Below are positions 25,350 through 37,761 of a stretch of DNA of 64,000 nt, in pieces. The position numbers and the translations under genes are program-made. The stretch's first letter is position 1. Each line of letters begins with the position of its first letter. This stretch comes from Aquarana catesbeiana (taxonomy: Eukaryota > Chordata > Amphibia > Anura > Ranidae): the NCBI RefSeq assembly GCF_042186555.1, contig NC_133325.1:293466609-293530608 (forward strand). The letters are read 5' to 3'. The notes beneath the pieces are model-generated. The model was given only the letters and a program-made list of their open reading frames with translations, was not told the origin of the DNA and searched no databases.

Positions 25350-25612
25350 GGGCATTATTTACTAAAGGCAAATAGTCTATTCATTTTGCAAGTGAAGGCG
25401 CACATTAAAAGGGAATTTTCCCCAGAGCCTAATGGATATGGAGAAGTTTCACTTTGCAAAGATTACCCAATCACATAGAAGCAAAATAAAAAAACATTTT
25501 TGCTTGCACATGATTGGATGACTGAAGTCAACAGAGCTTCACACATTCACTAAGCTCTAGGGAAAACTTTCTTGCAAAGTGCAACTTCCCTTGTCTTTTG
25601 TAAATCAACCAC
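25350..25612. mobile_element. MITE with tttactaaa ends
   Basis: Left end atttactaaaggcaaatag and right end cttttgtaaatcaacc are imperfect inverted repeats. Inner phrases also pair (ttttgcaagtg on the left, cttgcaaagtgc on the right). Same type of ends as the better-preserved copy at 34077-34250. Confidence 0.6.
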
Positions 25613-25937
25613 TGTGTGTCACAGGCTCAGAAAAAGTATGCAGACTGGGACTGATATTTCTCTACTTTAATGATTTCTATGTTTGGTCTAAGCTTGTTAC
25701 TCAGAAAGAAGTAAAGCCAGTGGGTTAGCATTTTGAGATTAGCAGTGGCATGATAGTTTACAGAAAAACTGCACCAAATCCATTTGCATTTAATATGGTA
25801 GCAAGGTATAAATCAGTTATAATACTACAATAAATTATGATTATTTAATGTTTGGTTAGTTTATTAACCCAGAGAAAACTGAGCTCCCATAAACACAGCA
25901 CAAGCTTTTAGTCCTAAGCTGTGTGTAGTGCTGTCAG

Positions 25938-26782
25938 CAAGGGCATACCTGCCACTAGACAAACAAAGCGGTTACCTTGGGTGGCATTTTTCAGGGGGAT
26001 GGCACCGCCCCCCAGATGACCGCGCTGTAGCCAAATTATGGCTACAGCGCAGTCATCCAGTTCTGGGAGAGCGTCACAGCTGATCACGATCTAACTATAC
26101 TTAGGCATTCCTTTCCTCATGCTGTCACAGTGTGAAGAGAGGAAGTGAGAGCCGGTAACTGGCCAGTTTAAAAGTGGACATCTACACTGATAATTAGGGC
26201 AATAATCATCAGCGTCCTGATTATCAGTGCAGCGGCAAGAGTGCCCATCAGTGCCAATCAGTGCTGCCTATCAGTATTGCCAATCACTGCTGCCAATCAG
26301 TGCCTATTAGTTCTGCCAATCAGTGCCCATCAGTGCTGCCAATCAGTGCCCATCAGTGCTGCCAATCAGTGCCAATCAGGACTGCCAATCAGTGGCTCCT
26401 CATCAGTGCCTCCTATCAGTGTCCATCAGTGCTATCAGTGCTGCCTATCAGTGCCCATAAGTGCTGCCTATCAGTGCCGCATATCAGTACCGCATATCAG
26501 TGCAGCTTCATCACTGCAACCTCATCAGTGCCCACCAGTGCTGGCTCATCCTCTGCCCAGCTGACCCTATCCTCTGCTTCATTGCCCACATATGTTGCAC
26601 TTGGATAAATAATGTCTCAGGGTCTGATGAGGAAGCCACAGCTGTTCAGTGTGAATGGTTGCAGCTTCCTCATCAGACCCTGAGACAAGAACAATATACT
26701 GTGGCTGGGTTGGGACAAATTTACATGGGGGGTGCCGATTATAGTTTTGCCTAGGGCAGCACAAAATCCTAATACACCACTG
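25938..26782 (-). mobile_element. hAT-type non-autonomous element with internal minisatellite
   Basis: Flanked by the exact 8-bp duplication GCTGTCAG at 25930-25937 and 26783-26790. The right tip (caccactg) read on the minus strand is CAGTGGTGTATTAGGATTTT, matching the left tip of the 2-kb element at 48558. The left tip is CAAGGGCATAC. It encodes no transposase; overlapping open frames at 26241-26754 are products of the minisatellite. Confidence 0.9.
26228..26560. repeat. Minisatellite built on an atcagtgc core
   Basis: Irregular tandem array of units of about 10-23 bp with core (cc)atcagtgc(tgcc). Lies wholly inside the hAT element, so it expanded after or within that element. Confidence 0.85.
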
Positions 26783-26790
26783 GCTGTCAG

Positions 26791-28961
26791 TCACTATGAT
26801 ATAATGGAGAGGATAGGCACAGACAGTAGTTTCAAGACAGTCAGGTACTAGAGCTGTAAATGAACTCCTCTCCTATTGCAAGAAGACCTGTCAGATTCAT
26901 TATTTTGTTGTATATAGGGATTTTAACCTCTCAAAACAGTCTAGTTTTTATACTATGTATTCTTCTTTTAAAGCAACTCTGTACTTATGCTAAAGTAATC
27001 AAAGTAAACCTGATCTTGTACACCTGGCCTAAAAAGTAAAATTTTCATGTTTCAACATATGTAAAAATCTAAACTTGCCTAGTATGCCTCCCTTGTGATA
27101 AGGCCCAGCCCTGATGTTTGGCTATTGCTGCATTGCAACTGCCAAAAAAACAAATGCAGCAATTTATTGCATTTTTTTTTCTTGGGTTTATATAAACCTT
27201 AAAGTATGTTCCTAAGTACAGCATCTTTGTACAGTAGAATAAATAATTTAACATAAGCTAACGGGAGTTTTGTTCAAAAAGATATATTACTGTACTTTTT
27301 ACAAACCTGTATTGTTCAATAGCACGAACATGAGCTGTAAATGGAATATTATAAAAAAAAAAATTAAAATAGTTATAGAGTAACAGATTTGGAAATCTGT
27401 AAATGTTCGCACTGGGAATGTAGCAATACATTCATGCTAATAATCACCATACTCTAGTTTAAAATCTGAGGTTAGAAAGAGTGCATACTATAAAGTGAGT
27501 TTTGCCTTTAAAAGTTCACACAACCAAAGCTGAAAGTCTGAAAGCTGTGAGCCCTAAACTAACTTCTCAAAAAACTTCTCTTTTTATCTTTCCTGAAAGT
27601 GAACTGGGCTAAGTATTGTTGTCAGATTGTGCCTTCAGAATTTAACATTTGTTTTAACGGAAAACTGAGGGCGGCAAAAGTGAATTAGAATGTGTCAGAA
27701 AAGACAGGGGCAGGGAGGTCAGGACAGCGTAGGAGTTCCATTTAGTGGAACGTGGCTCAAGAATCACCAAGGTAACATATTGTTTTTATGATTGCTAACC
27801 AAAGTGTTGGTTGGAATTTCACTGTAAATACTTCTGAAGAAGTAACGTTGTTCTTATTATTTGCCTCAACTGACGGCCAGCTTTACAGCATTTTGACCTT
27901 TATGTACTCTTTTGTCCAAGATAATGAGTGCCAATTCATTGACACACAGCTACTAGTCAAAACAGAAAAATTTTTCCTTATTTTAAAGAAAGTTTACATT
28001 TCAATGGCTGCTTTGGGTTACTGCACATTATTGGGTGTTTCAAACATCAACTGATTGGACACTATTGTTGGGATGAAGATGATAATTTATCAGTGCAAGT
28101 TGCTTCTCATATATTTTCAGTAAGCGATCCTCTTGGAATCAGAATAGAGTTCATTTGGAGTTCAAAATTACATTTTAGGATAAAAACCCCAAAACAGATA
28201 AGTACAGATAAATACTGTTACAGCAAAACAATGTCTAGCAGATGCTAATCAGCTTGTATCAATGTGAGCGGTTGGCACATAAAGAGACGTAAGACTTTAA
28301 TAGACACTGAGGATGCCACATTTGGTATTTCTAATTGAATTATTCTGATCCACTATGAACATTCCAGCTATTGTAAAATGTGCTAAGTTTATTTTATCTT
28401 CTGCAAATAGTCAGGGAATATATGCCTGTAGTAGCCTGACTTCACTCTCCTTTGTAATTACATGGTTGATAGTACCCGTAATATCAAAATGGTGAATGAA
28501 AAACAAAGTCAGAGTTTTCTAGTATGAAGAAAAAAAACATTTTCCACTTTTAAATGTGGCTTCGATTTTATTTAAAGCTAAACCCTAAAAAGATATAAAA
28601 GGCACAAACTGATGAAGTTTTGTAGGCTAGTAAGGTAGAATTTGAATTGGTATCAGCTTCTTACAGTCACTGTACAACAGAGCTTAGAGATAGAGGGGAG
28701 CAGCACAAGTAGCCAGTCAGTTATTCTCCAGTAAAGAAACATGTTGATAAAGAGAGCAGAGTGATAGACTTGACAGTGAGATGAGCTCATTAGTTTGTTG
28801 ATTTTTTTTTCACTGTCCAGTGGGTGCAAGAAGAAGACCTGTAAGCAATGGCATATTGATAGTCATAGCAGCCCAGGTGGCTGCTATAGGTCCTGGGGTT
28901 GGAGGGTGCTCCATTAGTCTGCTAAGGCGATTTAAACATAGATAATCTATGTACGTTACCA
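26791..28961. other. Anonymous sequence
   Basis: No gene seen. A fragment at about 28848-28930 (caatggcatattgatag, then catagcagcccagg) looks like the tip of a hAT-like ranid repeat, but no partner end or duplication could be found. Confidence 0.45.
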
Positions 28962-29482
28962 TTAAAGTGTTACTAAACCCAGGACCCTGCATTCACTATA
29001 TCTGGTCTCCCACAGTACACAGAACATGGAAATACAATTATTTTAGTAAATATAAACTGCTAAATTCCTTTTCTCATCAGCAGTATATAGCCATCTTGTG
29101 AATTCTATGAGTGTCTGGTTAAAGCTTATAGAAGGAGTTTTCATTCTGCATGGACTGTCCTATCAGGATGCCTCTATCTGGACCCTCTATCTGGACAGGG
29201 CTGATTGGCCCTGTGCAGATCACATGCACCCTCCCAAGAAAACAAAAAAACTCTTTAGCAATGCACACCAAACTGAGCATGTGCAGCCTGTGCCCTGTCT
29301 CTGTATTATCAGGAAATATAATGGGGACAGTGGAAGGAGGAGGGGACCAGAGGAGACAGGATCAAACATACTTTTTACACAATGCCAAGGATTAACCCCT
29401 TAGGTTCCACAGTGAGAATAACATGCTTGCTTTATTGCATATACAGACTGATTTCACTGTTGTGGGTTTAGAAACACTTTAA
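28962..29482. mobile_element. TTAA MITE
   Basis: TTAAAGTGTTACTAAACCC at 28962 and GGGTTTAGAAACACTTTAA ending 29482 form the terminal inverted repeat with TTAA tips. An open frame of 101 codons inside has no domain and is not a gene. Confidence 0.85.
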
Positions 29483-29790
29483 GGATTACAGAGGTTGCAA
29501 TTGACACTGACCTTGCACCCCCTGTGACATTTCAAATTAAGAAGAGCTGATGTATGACCTACAAAAGTAGACTTAAAATGATTGTAGCTAGTCAGAGATT
29601 TCCCTTAGCAGGCTGTGTAGTAAAGGGATCTTGTTTAGCTATTTTAGAAGTGTACAGTAGAATAATTGCCCTCAAAGCTTCTGGTCTTCCTGAATAGCAC
29701 TGAACTGAACCCTGTTACCGCAAAAGTGTCTCCTCAGCTACAAACCGGTAAGATATCTGTTAGTAGTTTTGCAAAAAAAAACCACACAGT

Positions 29791-32165
29791 TTAACCACTT
29801 ACCCACTGGTCACTTAAACCCCCTTTCTAAAAAGAACAATTTTCAGCTTTCAGCGCTCTCTGTGATTTATCACACCTGATGTACTGATGGCCTATCTCAT
29901 TTGTTGAAACACTAACAAGCCAGGAAAGTACAAATACCCCCCCCCCAAATAACCCCTTTTTGGAAAGTAGACATTCCAAGGTATTTAGTAAGGGGCATGT
30001 TGAGTTTTTTTGAAGTTTTTCCCACAATTCTTTGCAAAATAAATGGCAGAATAAGGACAAAAGTGACCTACCACAACTAGCACCGACATGCCTTCATTCC
30101 TGTTACATAGATATATAGAAAGAAGAAGGGATAATGGGACTTTACATGAGGCATGTCTATGCAGTGAGTATGGTGATACCCCATGTGTGAGACTTTTCCA
30201 CAGCCTGGCCACATACAGAGGCCCAACATGCAGGGAGCACCATCAGGTGTTCTAGGGGCATACATTTCTAATCTAATTTGACTAACTATTACACTTTTGT
30301 GAGGCACTGTAGTGGCACTGATGGGCACTGTAGTGGCATGAATGAGTACTGATCTGGCATAGATGACGCATGGATGAGCATGAATGAGGCATTAATGAGC
30401 CATGAATGGGGATGTATGAGCCATGGATGGGTATGGCAGAGTATGGATGGGGATGGCTGAGCCATGAATGTGGATGGATGAGCCGTGGATGGGGATGGAT
30501 GAGCCATGGATGGGTACGGATGACCTGTGTATCGGGATGGATGAGCATGAATGAGGTTGGCTAAGTATGGGTGAGTATGGATGGGGATGGCTGACCATGA
30601 ATGAGGATGGCTGACCATGAATGAAGATGGCTGAGTATGGATGGGGATAACTTAGCATGATTAAGGATGGCTGAGTATGGATGGGGATGGCTGAGTATGG
30701 ATGGGGATGACTGAGCATGAATGAGGATGGCTGAGTGTGGTTGAGTATGGATGGAGATTAATGAGGATAGCTGAGTATGGATGGGGATGGCTGAGCATGA
30801 ATGAGGATGGCTGAGTATGGCTTAGTATGGATGGGGATGGCTGAGCATGAATGATGATAGCTGAGTATGTATGGGAAAGACTGAGCAGGAATGAGAATGG
30901 CTGAGTATGGATGGGGATGACTGAGCATGCATGAGGATGGCTGAGTATGGATGGGGATGAATGAGGATGGCTGAGTATGGCTGAGTATGGATGGAGATGA
31001 CTGAGCATGAATGAGGATGGCTGAGTATGGATGGGGATGAATGAGGATGGCTGAGTATGGCTGAGTATGGATTGGGATGACTGAGCATGAATGAGGATGG
31101 CTGAGTATGGGTGGGGATGGCTGAGTATAGATGGGGATGGCTGAGTATAGATGGGGATGGCTGAGCATGAATGAGGATGGCTGCGTATGACTGAGAATGG
31201 ATGGGGATGACTGAGCATGAATGAGGATGGCTGAGTATGGATGGGGATGACTAAGCATGAATGAGCTTGGCTGAGTATGAATGAGGATGACTGAGTATGG
31301 GTGGGGATGGATGGATGGATGAGTGCAGGAATTGGCACAGAGCAGCCCTGTGGGCACTACAGATCCAGCCCACAGTGGTGCTGCAACCAATTGCTCCCCC
31401 TCTCCTCTCACACTGTGCCGATCAGTATGGGTGGGGATGGCTGAGTATAGATGGGGATGGCTGAGCATGAATGAGGATGGCTGCGTATGGCTGAGAATGG
31501 ATGGGGATGGCTTAGCATGAATGAGGATGGCTGAGTATGAATGAGGATGGCTGAGTATGGATGAGGATGACTGAGCATGAATGAGGATGGCTGAGTATGG
31601 GTGGGGATGGCTGAGTATAGATGGGGATGGCTGAGTATAGATGGGGATGGCTGAGCATGAATGAGGATGGCTGCGTATGGCTGAGAATGGATGGGGATGA
31701 CTGAGCATGAATGAGGATGGCTGAGTATGGATGGGAATGACTAAGCATGAATGAGCTTGGCTGAGTATGAATGAGGATGAATGAGTATGGGTGGGGATGG
31801 ATGGATGGATGAGTGCAGGAATTGGCACAGAGCAGCGCTGTGGGCACTACAGATCCAGCCCACAGTGGTGCTGCAACCAATTGCTCCCCCTCTCCTCTCA
31901 CACTGTGCCGATCAGTACAGAGAGGGGAGAGCTAAGCCCAGCATGCGCCAGCTTGTTTACAAGTGATCGCTCCATCATTTGACAGAGCGATCATGTGGTA
32001 AATGGCCGCTGTCATCGGCCATTTACCGTGATCTGCAATGCGCAGGGTCCCACGGATATTTCCGGGTGCGTGCGATACTGGGAGGACGTCATAGTATGCC
32101 CTCCCAGAGCTATCGAGCCGCGCTGTAGCTGTCTTTCAGCTATGGCATGGTTGTTAAGTGGTTAA
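29791..32165 (+). mobile_element. TTAA-flanked element expanded by an internal minisatellite
   Basis: Left end TTAACCACTTACCCAC (29791) and right end TTGTTAAGTGGTTAA (32165) are inverted, with TTAA at both tips, so this is a relative of the 2047 and 61757 elements. The left 500 bp and right 250 bp are ordinary element sequence; the middle 1.6 kb is tandem repeat. No transposase. Length without the array would be about 0.8 kb. Confidence 0.78.
30300..31810 (+). repeat. Decamer-based minisatellite with higher-order structure
   Basis: The basic units are 10-mers such as ctgagtatgg, atggggatgg, ctgagcatga and atgaggatgg, arranged in recurring 20-40 bp blocks. A block of roughly 490 bp, including a non-repetitive 110-bp segment (agtgcaggaattggcaca...), occurs twice, ending near 31430 and 31920. 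Long open frames on the minus strand (up to 356 codons of Ser-His-Pro repeats) are by-products of a period that does not create stops. Confidence 0.9.
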
Positions 32166-33159
32166 AGAAGTTTGAATTATGGTTATAGAGTAAAGGGTGA
32201 CATTTACCTAGACTGAAGCAAACAGAAGCTGGAGCAGCTGGACATGGCAACCAATCAGCTTTTATATTCTGCTTGTTCAATCTATAACACTCCCCTTTGT
32301 AGTATTTGAGACTCTGCAAATTATGTAACTTTCTTCGTAGCTCTGATGGTGGGTGGGATTGAATACATCCTAATTAGCATTCAATCCCTCCTAGTCACAC
32401 CTACAGGAAGAGTCCAAATCTCCCAAGTCCCGCCTCACAGATCACAGCATTATTCAAGAAAAGAACCCCTTCATGTACGCACATACACAGTCTGTTCTGA
32501 AAGCTAGCTGTGCTGCTGCTGGGCAGGATTGAATGGATCACAGTTAGAATTTAAACCTGCTAAGTTAAATATGCTGACCAGTGTGAACAAGGAGAGTCCC
32601 TCCCCTCAGATCCTGCCCTCCCAGGGCCCTGCTCTCTGTGAAGTGATTCATTTCCATATGAAGGAAACACTTTCATAATAGCCTCCCATAGCCCTTCCTC
32701 TGTAGTCTTGCAGTAAACCATTATTCTTTGGCATGCTGCAAGACAGGAATGACACAGGAGGATGGTATGACACATTTACACCTTTCACCACCCACATAAA
32801 GACCTAGAAACACCCATAGTAACTCTAGGACCCACCCACATCAACTCCCAGAACTTCTGAAACTACAGAGGCTCAAAGGATCATGGGACATGTAGTATCA
32901 GGACTGGCAAAGGAAAGAAACAGGAAGTCAGAGAACTTAGAAATTCAGCCAGGAGGAGGAGTGACATCACAGACACAGAAACCTGCAGTATTCAGCTAAA
33001 GAAGGTAAGTAATACACAAACCGACAGTGGGGTTGTGATTAATTTACATGCACAATACTTTTATTGTTTTGGGCAGGAAAAGCTGGAGTTCTTCAAAGTT
33101 AATTCCCTGAAGTGAAGCTCTTCCTTGTCAACTTCTATCCAGAGCATTGCCTCCTAGTA
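32166..33159. other. Anonymous sequence, possible decayed MITE
   Basis: No gene. The phrase aaaagctggagttcttcaaagttaa (near 33078-33102) resembles a right end of a TTAA MITE, but the left end was not found. Confidence 0.4.
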
Positions 33160-33840
33160 GTGTACTGACGTTAAAGTGCTTAGTACAAACATAAATGTAA
33201 GACTGCAGCACTCTCTATTGTTTGAACACCAACAATAAAAAACATATGAATTAAATAAATGTGATGCACTATCTCTTTAAACATTTATTTTGGAAAAATG
33301 TGAATAACAATCAGAAGTTAACAATGAAAAAAATAAATAAAAATAAATCACACCTACAGTGTCACAAAAAAAACAAAAAACAAAAACAACAACACACAAC
33401 CATATAAAGTTCTTTAAATCAGTGACATAAAGTCTGTAAGTGGCAACACACCATGCTGCAAAACTTGTGACTTGTGTTTAGAGAATAATCCTCCAGGTGC
33501 TCCTCTACCATCACGTCAAACTGCTTACCAAGACTAATGGATGCCACAGATCATAAGGTCTCACAGCTTTTCAAAATGTGATCCAAAGAGCAGCTTCGTA
33601 GTTAACAGGTCAACCATGTTGCAGGAAAAAGTACAGAGGCACCATAGTGCAGTGTTTAGGTTGAAGTATTTATTAACAAAGGAATGGCGCTCACAAAACC
33701 TTAGTGTACACTAAGGTGTACAAATAAGCATAGCATGAAAACGCTCCACCTTTCTCAGTGTGAGTGATGATGTCACCGCTACATTCCACCTGCTGCCCGA
33801 CATACGCTTTGTCTCAAAAGATGTCTTCCAGGGGCATTCC
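33160..33840 (-). mobile_element. Probable Penelope-like element terminal region
   Basis: Read on the minus strand, ctggaagacatc, then gagacaaagcgtatg, resembles a decayed hammerhead-type tip (normal form CTGATGA ... GAAACGCGT), followed by A/T-rich sequence with AATAAA-like signals, as in the PLE ends at 56161 and 63690. No coding sequence remains. Weakest of the PLE ends in the window. Confidence 0.35.
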
Positions 33841-34076
33841 CATTGGAAGATTGTCTTTCACATACTATACTGTAAATGACAGGTGAGAGAGAAATAATTT
33901 TCCAAATAGAAACAAAGAGAGTTGTGAAAACCTGAAATTCTAGAAGCGTTAGCTGAATTTTTGAAAGCTTGTCCTTCAAAAAAAACTGTTAGTACAAATA
34001 AAAATAAGTATTTCACACAGTATTCAACTGTTTCGTTATAAAAATTTAAAGAGGTTTCCCACACTTTCTTACACTG

Positions 34077-34250
34077 GGGTTGATTTACTAAAACTGGAGA
34101 GTGCAAAATCTGGTGCAGGGCTGCATAGAGACCAATTAGCTTCCATTTTTTTTGTCAAAGCTTAATGGAACAAGCTGAAGTTATAAGCTGATTGGCTACC
34201 ATGAACAGCTGCACCGGATTTTGCACTCTCTAGTTTTAGTAAATCAACCC
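34077..34250. mobile_element. Short MITE with 12-bp perfect ends
   Basis: Starts GGGTTGATTTACTAAAACT and ends AGTTTTAGTAAATCAACCC, and the inner phrases gagagtgcaaaatc / gattttgcactctc also pair, giving about 35-bp inverted repeats. CACTG lies on both flanks (34072-34076 and 34251-34255), a possible 5-bp duplication. Confidence 0.8.
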
Positions 34251-34255
34251 CACTG

Positions 34256-35000
34256 TAATACTATTTGCTATAAGGGAATATAAGGGAACATATCTCTACT
34301 TAGCACATGCAGGAATAATCCCTGACAGATTTCCAAAAATAGTGTTGCACTATCACATAAATCATATATACATAAGGAGTGTATAAATCATAATATTATC
34401 AAATTAGAGTCCAGTGAAAAATTCAAACTCAAACTCAGGTAGTCCACCATGAATACAAACTCTTCACACCAAATGTGCACCAGCCACTGTATACAAATAA
34501 AGCAGCTTTAGAATTAAAGATCCCATTGGATTTTATACTTTGCATGATGACTCCGTCTCCAGCATGTTTCGTCACCGGTCATGTGACTTCCTCAAGGAGA
34601 AAACACGTGAAGTCACGTGATTGGTGATGAAACTTGTCAGAGGTGAAGTCATTATGCAAAGCAGGAGGTTATGTGTTGCTGATATCTTTGATTTTTAAAG
34701 GGGCCAATGTGATTGTACCCTGACAAGCTGTATATCTCTTTGCACAGATTTTAGTGCATGTTAAAATGTGAGCATTTTAAGGTATTTTTAATAAAACCTG
34801 AAGCTTTTAAAACTGAAAAACACTATGATGGTTTATCCATAACTGTTTTTGAGCCATAATCTATACGTTGAGGAGCGTTGATCCCATAAGTGCATGGCTA
34901 CCTGCGTTTAAGGTGAGAAATTCACTGACTGATGGTGGATCATGAGGGTTTCTTTGAAGTTGGGGCTCGCTGTGGACACATGCTGCTGTCTAGATACATG
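34256..35000. mobile_element. Head-to-head Penelope-like terminal regions
   Basis: About 60-bp inverted arms meet near 34600: left tactttgcatgatgactccg to gtcatgtgacttc, right gaagtcacgtgattggtgatg to gaagtcattatgcaaagcagg. Each arm contains a degenerate hammerhead-like motif. The right side continues with AATAAA at about 34788-34793. This is the arrangement seen at 56-61 kb, but with no protein-coding part between. PLE identity is inferred from the motif. Confidence 0.45.
34559..34600 (-). ncRNA. Degenerate hammerhead-ribozyme-like motif
   Basis: On the minus strand: cttgagga (for CUGAUGA), then a perfect 5-bp stem GTCAC/GTGAC, then GAAA and catgc. This matches the hammerhead core layout with two changes in the first box. 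Hammerhead motifs are known in the terminal repeats of Penelope-like elements. Probably inactive. Confidence 0.45.
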
Positions 35001-35235
35001 TTTCTGCTGGCATTCATCTATTCTAATTCATACTCACTTTCTCATAGAGAATTCAAGACAACAAAGTAGAGAGCATTCACAGCATATCACTCTTCTTTAC
35101 AAAACAAAAGTTCCCTAGACTTTGTTTTTTTGGATTGCTGTATTTGGCTACTTACTTACTATGAGCACCAAAACTTATTGCTATGACTTCACAGAGGTCA
35201 GAAGTGTAGAATTAACAAGGGCACACATTTATGTT

Positions 35236-36290
35236 TCAATAAGTTTTTATTGAAGAATTTTCACAGAAGGAGAGTAAACAAATTCAACAGTACACAAAGC
35301 GTGCTATCGCAAAAAGTTTGACAAAACAGGTCTACAGCAAATAGGTTCAAATTATTCAAGAACAACATTATCAGCCTGGCCAATCTATTTATCAAAGTGT
35401 CAAGGAAAAGAAAGAATATAAGACTAGCAATCTTATATTCCGTTGTACCACTGGAACCAACGAGGCCAGTTATTATTTGCCTTTTGTAGGCGACCTTCAC
35501 AAGAGCTAGCATGCGTTCATAGGAAATGTGAGTATGAGTTAATGCAATCACTTCATTTTGAGAGGGGGATTCCTTCCAATGGCGCACAATTACCAATCTG
35601 GCTGCTAGTGAGATGTGAGTAACAATGTGTTGGAAGTGGTAAGGAAGTGTGTCAACACCAATTTTAAGGAGGGCTGGTTCTAGGGTGAGATCTAGAGGCA
35701 GATTAGTGACAGCGACAATAATCTTCTAAATGGTGGCCCAAAAGTTAGTGAGTTTGGAGCATTCCCAGAGAACGTGGAATAGGGTACCTGGTACTCCACG
35801 GTCCTTCTAACGAAGAGGTGAGGTGGATGGAAGCATTCTGTTCAGAATAAATTGAGTTGTATACCAACTGAGAGTGATTTTGTGGGTTAGTTCCCAGAGA
35901 TTAGTGGATCAAGTGGCTTTAAAAGTGGTATGGAGAGCTGCCATCCTTTGAGAATTGGTAAGGGAGTTACGTAAGTCCCTTTCCCACTTAAGCAATGGGG
36001 GCAATTTAGTAAAGGTGAGCTTGTCCTGCAAAAGATTGTAAAACAGAGTGATAACTTTCATATGAATTTTGTTGACTGTGAGTTATTCCCATGCTTGATT
36101 GGAAATTGGCACACGTAAGTGGGTATTTTGTAATAGGCAATGAGTTAATTGTATATAGCGTTAGTATTCTGAGGAGGGTAGAGTGTAGGTGGTTTGGAGA
36201 GAAGAGAAAGGTATGAGTATGGGAATCGAGGTCTGACACTTGCCTAGTTCCTTTATCTATCCAGGTATAAAGGGTGATGTCGGGGATGAG
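35236..36290 (-). pseudogene. L1/Tx1-like LINE, 3' end of ORF2 and 3' UTR
   Basis: Read on the minus strand the sequence encodes GTLFHVLWECSKLTNFW followed by LAARLVIVRHWKESP, the C-terminal region of L1-clade ORF2 proteins (a W-E/D-C segment, then AAR..I..HWK). At least one stop (near 35727) lies between the motifs. The last intact part is the 111-codon frame 35261-35596. The 5' part, with endonuclease and RT, is absent from the window, so this is a 5'-truncated insertion. No clear target duplication was found. Confidence 0.65.
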
Positions 36291-37617
36291 CAGATAAAGT
36301 AATCATAAAATGACAGGCCTTTGATGAATATGCAGTTCCATTAGCCCAATCATTATCAAGGTAATGAAAATCCACCATAATGAAAACATTGCCCTATTTC
36401 CAAACTATTTCAATCCATGAAAGGAGATGAATCTCTTCCTTGACTTGTATGTTAAGGGTCTTATAACAAACTCCAACAGTGACTTTAGCCTTTGATACAC
36501 TCATGAACATGAAAAAAGTATCTGATTCAAGGTGAACATATTCATATTTTGAGAAAAAAATTTTTGCTTTTTCTTGCTATTAATAAAAAAAAGATCACCC
36601 CAATCTCCCAACTTAAAATAGTTTGAGCATATATTTGATAATGGTGACATGGGTCATAATGATTCATATGAAGTGTGAATTGTAATAATAGGTCCACTTC
36701 AAGTAAAAGCCAGTTGACTTGCCAGTATTTTTTTGTATTGTAATTTTTTAAAAAGTTCCTTTTTATAGTAATGTATATATGTACTCATGGCAATCATGTC
36801 TGTAGGCAAGCTGTGTTTTCAGTTTAGAAGAAGCATGGCACAGTGTTTATGCCTGACTCCTACTGTGCCTGTTAAATTCTGCGATCAGCTCAAAGTTCAT
36901 TTTAAGTTTCACTCTGCGCAGCAGATCCTTCTGTTCTGGGGTCCCACGGCGGCTCTCTCGGCTCCTCCCCGCAATAGATAACCCCCCTCGGGAAGCTCTC
37001 TCCTGAGGGGGTTACCTTGGGTGTGTGCTCCTGTCTCATACACTCGGCGTCCATAGACACAGAGTGTATGTCTCGGTCCTGCCCCCTGACGGCCGTGTCA
37101 TTTGGATTTGATTGACAGCAGCGCGAGCCAATGGCTGCACTGCTATCAATCTATCCAATAAAGAGCCGAGAAGACCGGGCCGACAAGAGCCAAGAAGCCA
37201 GCGTGTTCTCGACGCAGGACTTTCGAGGGCTCAGTTAAGTAAACCGGGGGGCTGGAGGGCCTGTAACTATCAGATGTTTTTTTCACCTTAATGCATAGGA
37301 TGCATTAAGGTGAAAAAAACGGAAGGTTTACAACCCCTTCAGGTCAAGGAATGCTTGTTGGGTAGAGGACTAATCCATAATACTTATCTTATTCCTCACT
37401 CCAGCAGGCTTCCATCAGAAAAAGTATGACTGGTCCCCTGTAACCTTTTCCTTTTGCCACCCTAATGGTCGCAGGCTTTTTGACATTACCATGTACAATG
37501 TAGGACCAGCAACCTTGCATTGTATGTGAAGATGGTGAGGTCCCCCTCACAACTTGAAGTGTAATAGAGATGTTGGGGTGCAAGATATAAGATAAATATT
37601 TCAGCTTATTCATAATA
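36291..37617. other. Anonymous sequence with a perfect palindrome
   Basis: No gene. 37276-37296 and 37300-37320 are exact 21-bp inverted copies with a 3-nt loop, just before the phrase aaggtttacaaccccttcagg, which resembles the end of a ranid TTAA MITE. Confidence 0.55.
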
Positions 37618-37625
37618 TCCTAGAC

Positions 37626-37761
37626 CAGTGATGGTGAACCTTGGCACCCAAGATGTTTTGGAACTACATTTCCCATGATGCTCAGCTACACTGCAGAGTG
37701 CATGAGCACCGTGGGAAATGTAGTTCCAAAACATCTGGGGTGCCAAGATTCCCCATTACTG
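37626..37761. mobile_element. Small hAT MITE (136 bp)
   Basis: CAGTGATGGTGAACCTTGGC at the left and the inverse of nearly the same sequence at the right (gccaagattccccattactg). Most of its length pairs into one hairpin (aagatgttttggaactacat and its complement). The flanking 8-mers tcctagac (37618-37625) and ccctagac (37762-37769) match at 7 of 8, the hAT duplication size. Confidence 0.88.

Noticed and set aside
26241..26754. Overlapping Cys-Gln-Ser-rich open frames
   Set aside because: Products of the atcagtgc-core array inside a hAT element.
30661..31828. Long Ser-His-Pro-rich open frames on the minus strand (up to 356 codons)
   Set aside because: They are translations of a tandem array whose modules contain no stop in that frame.
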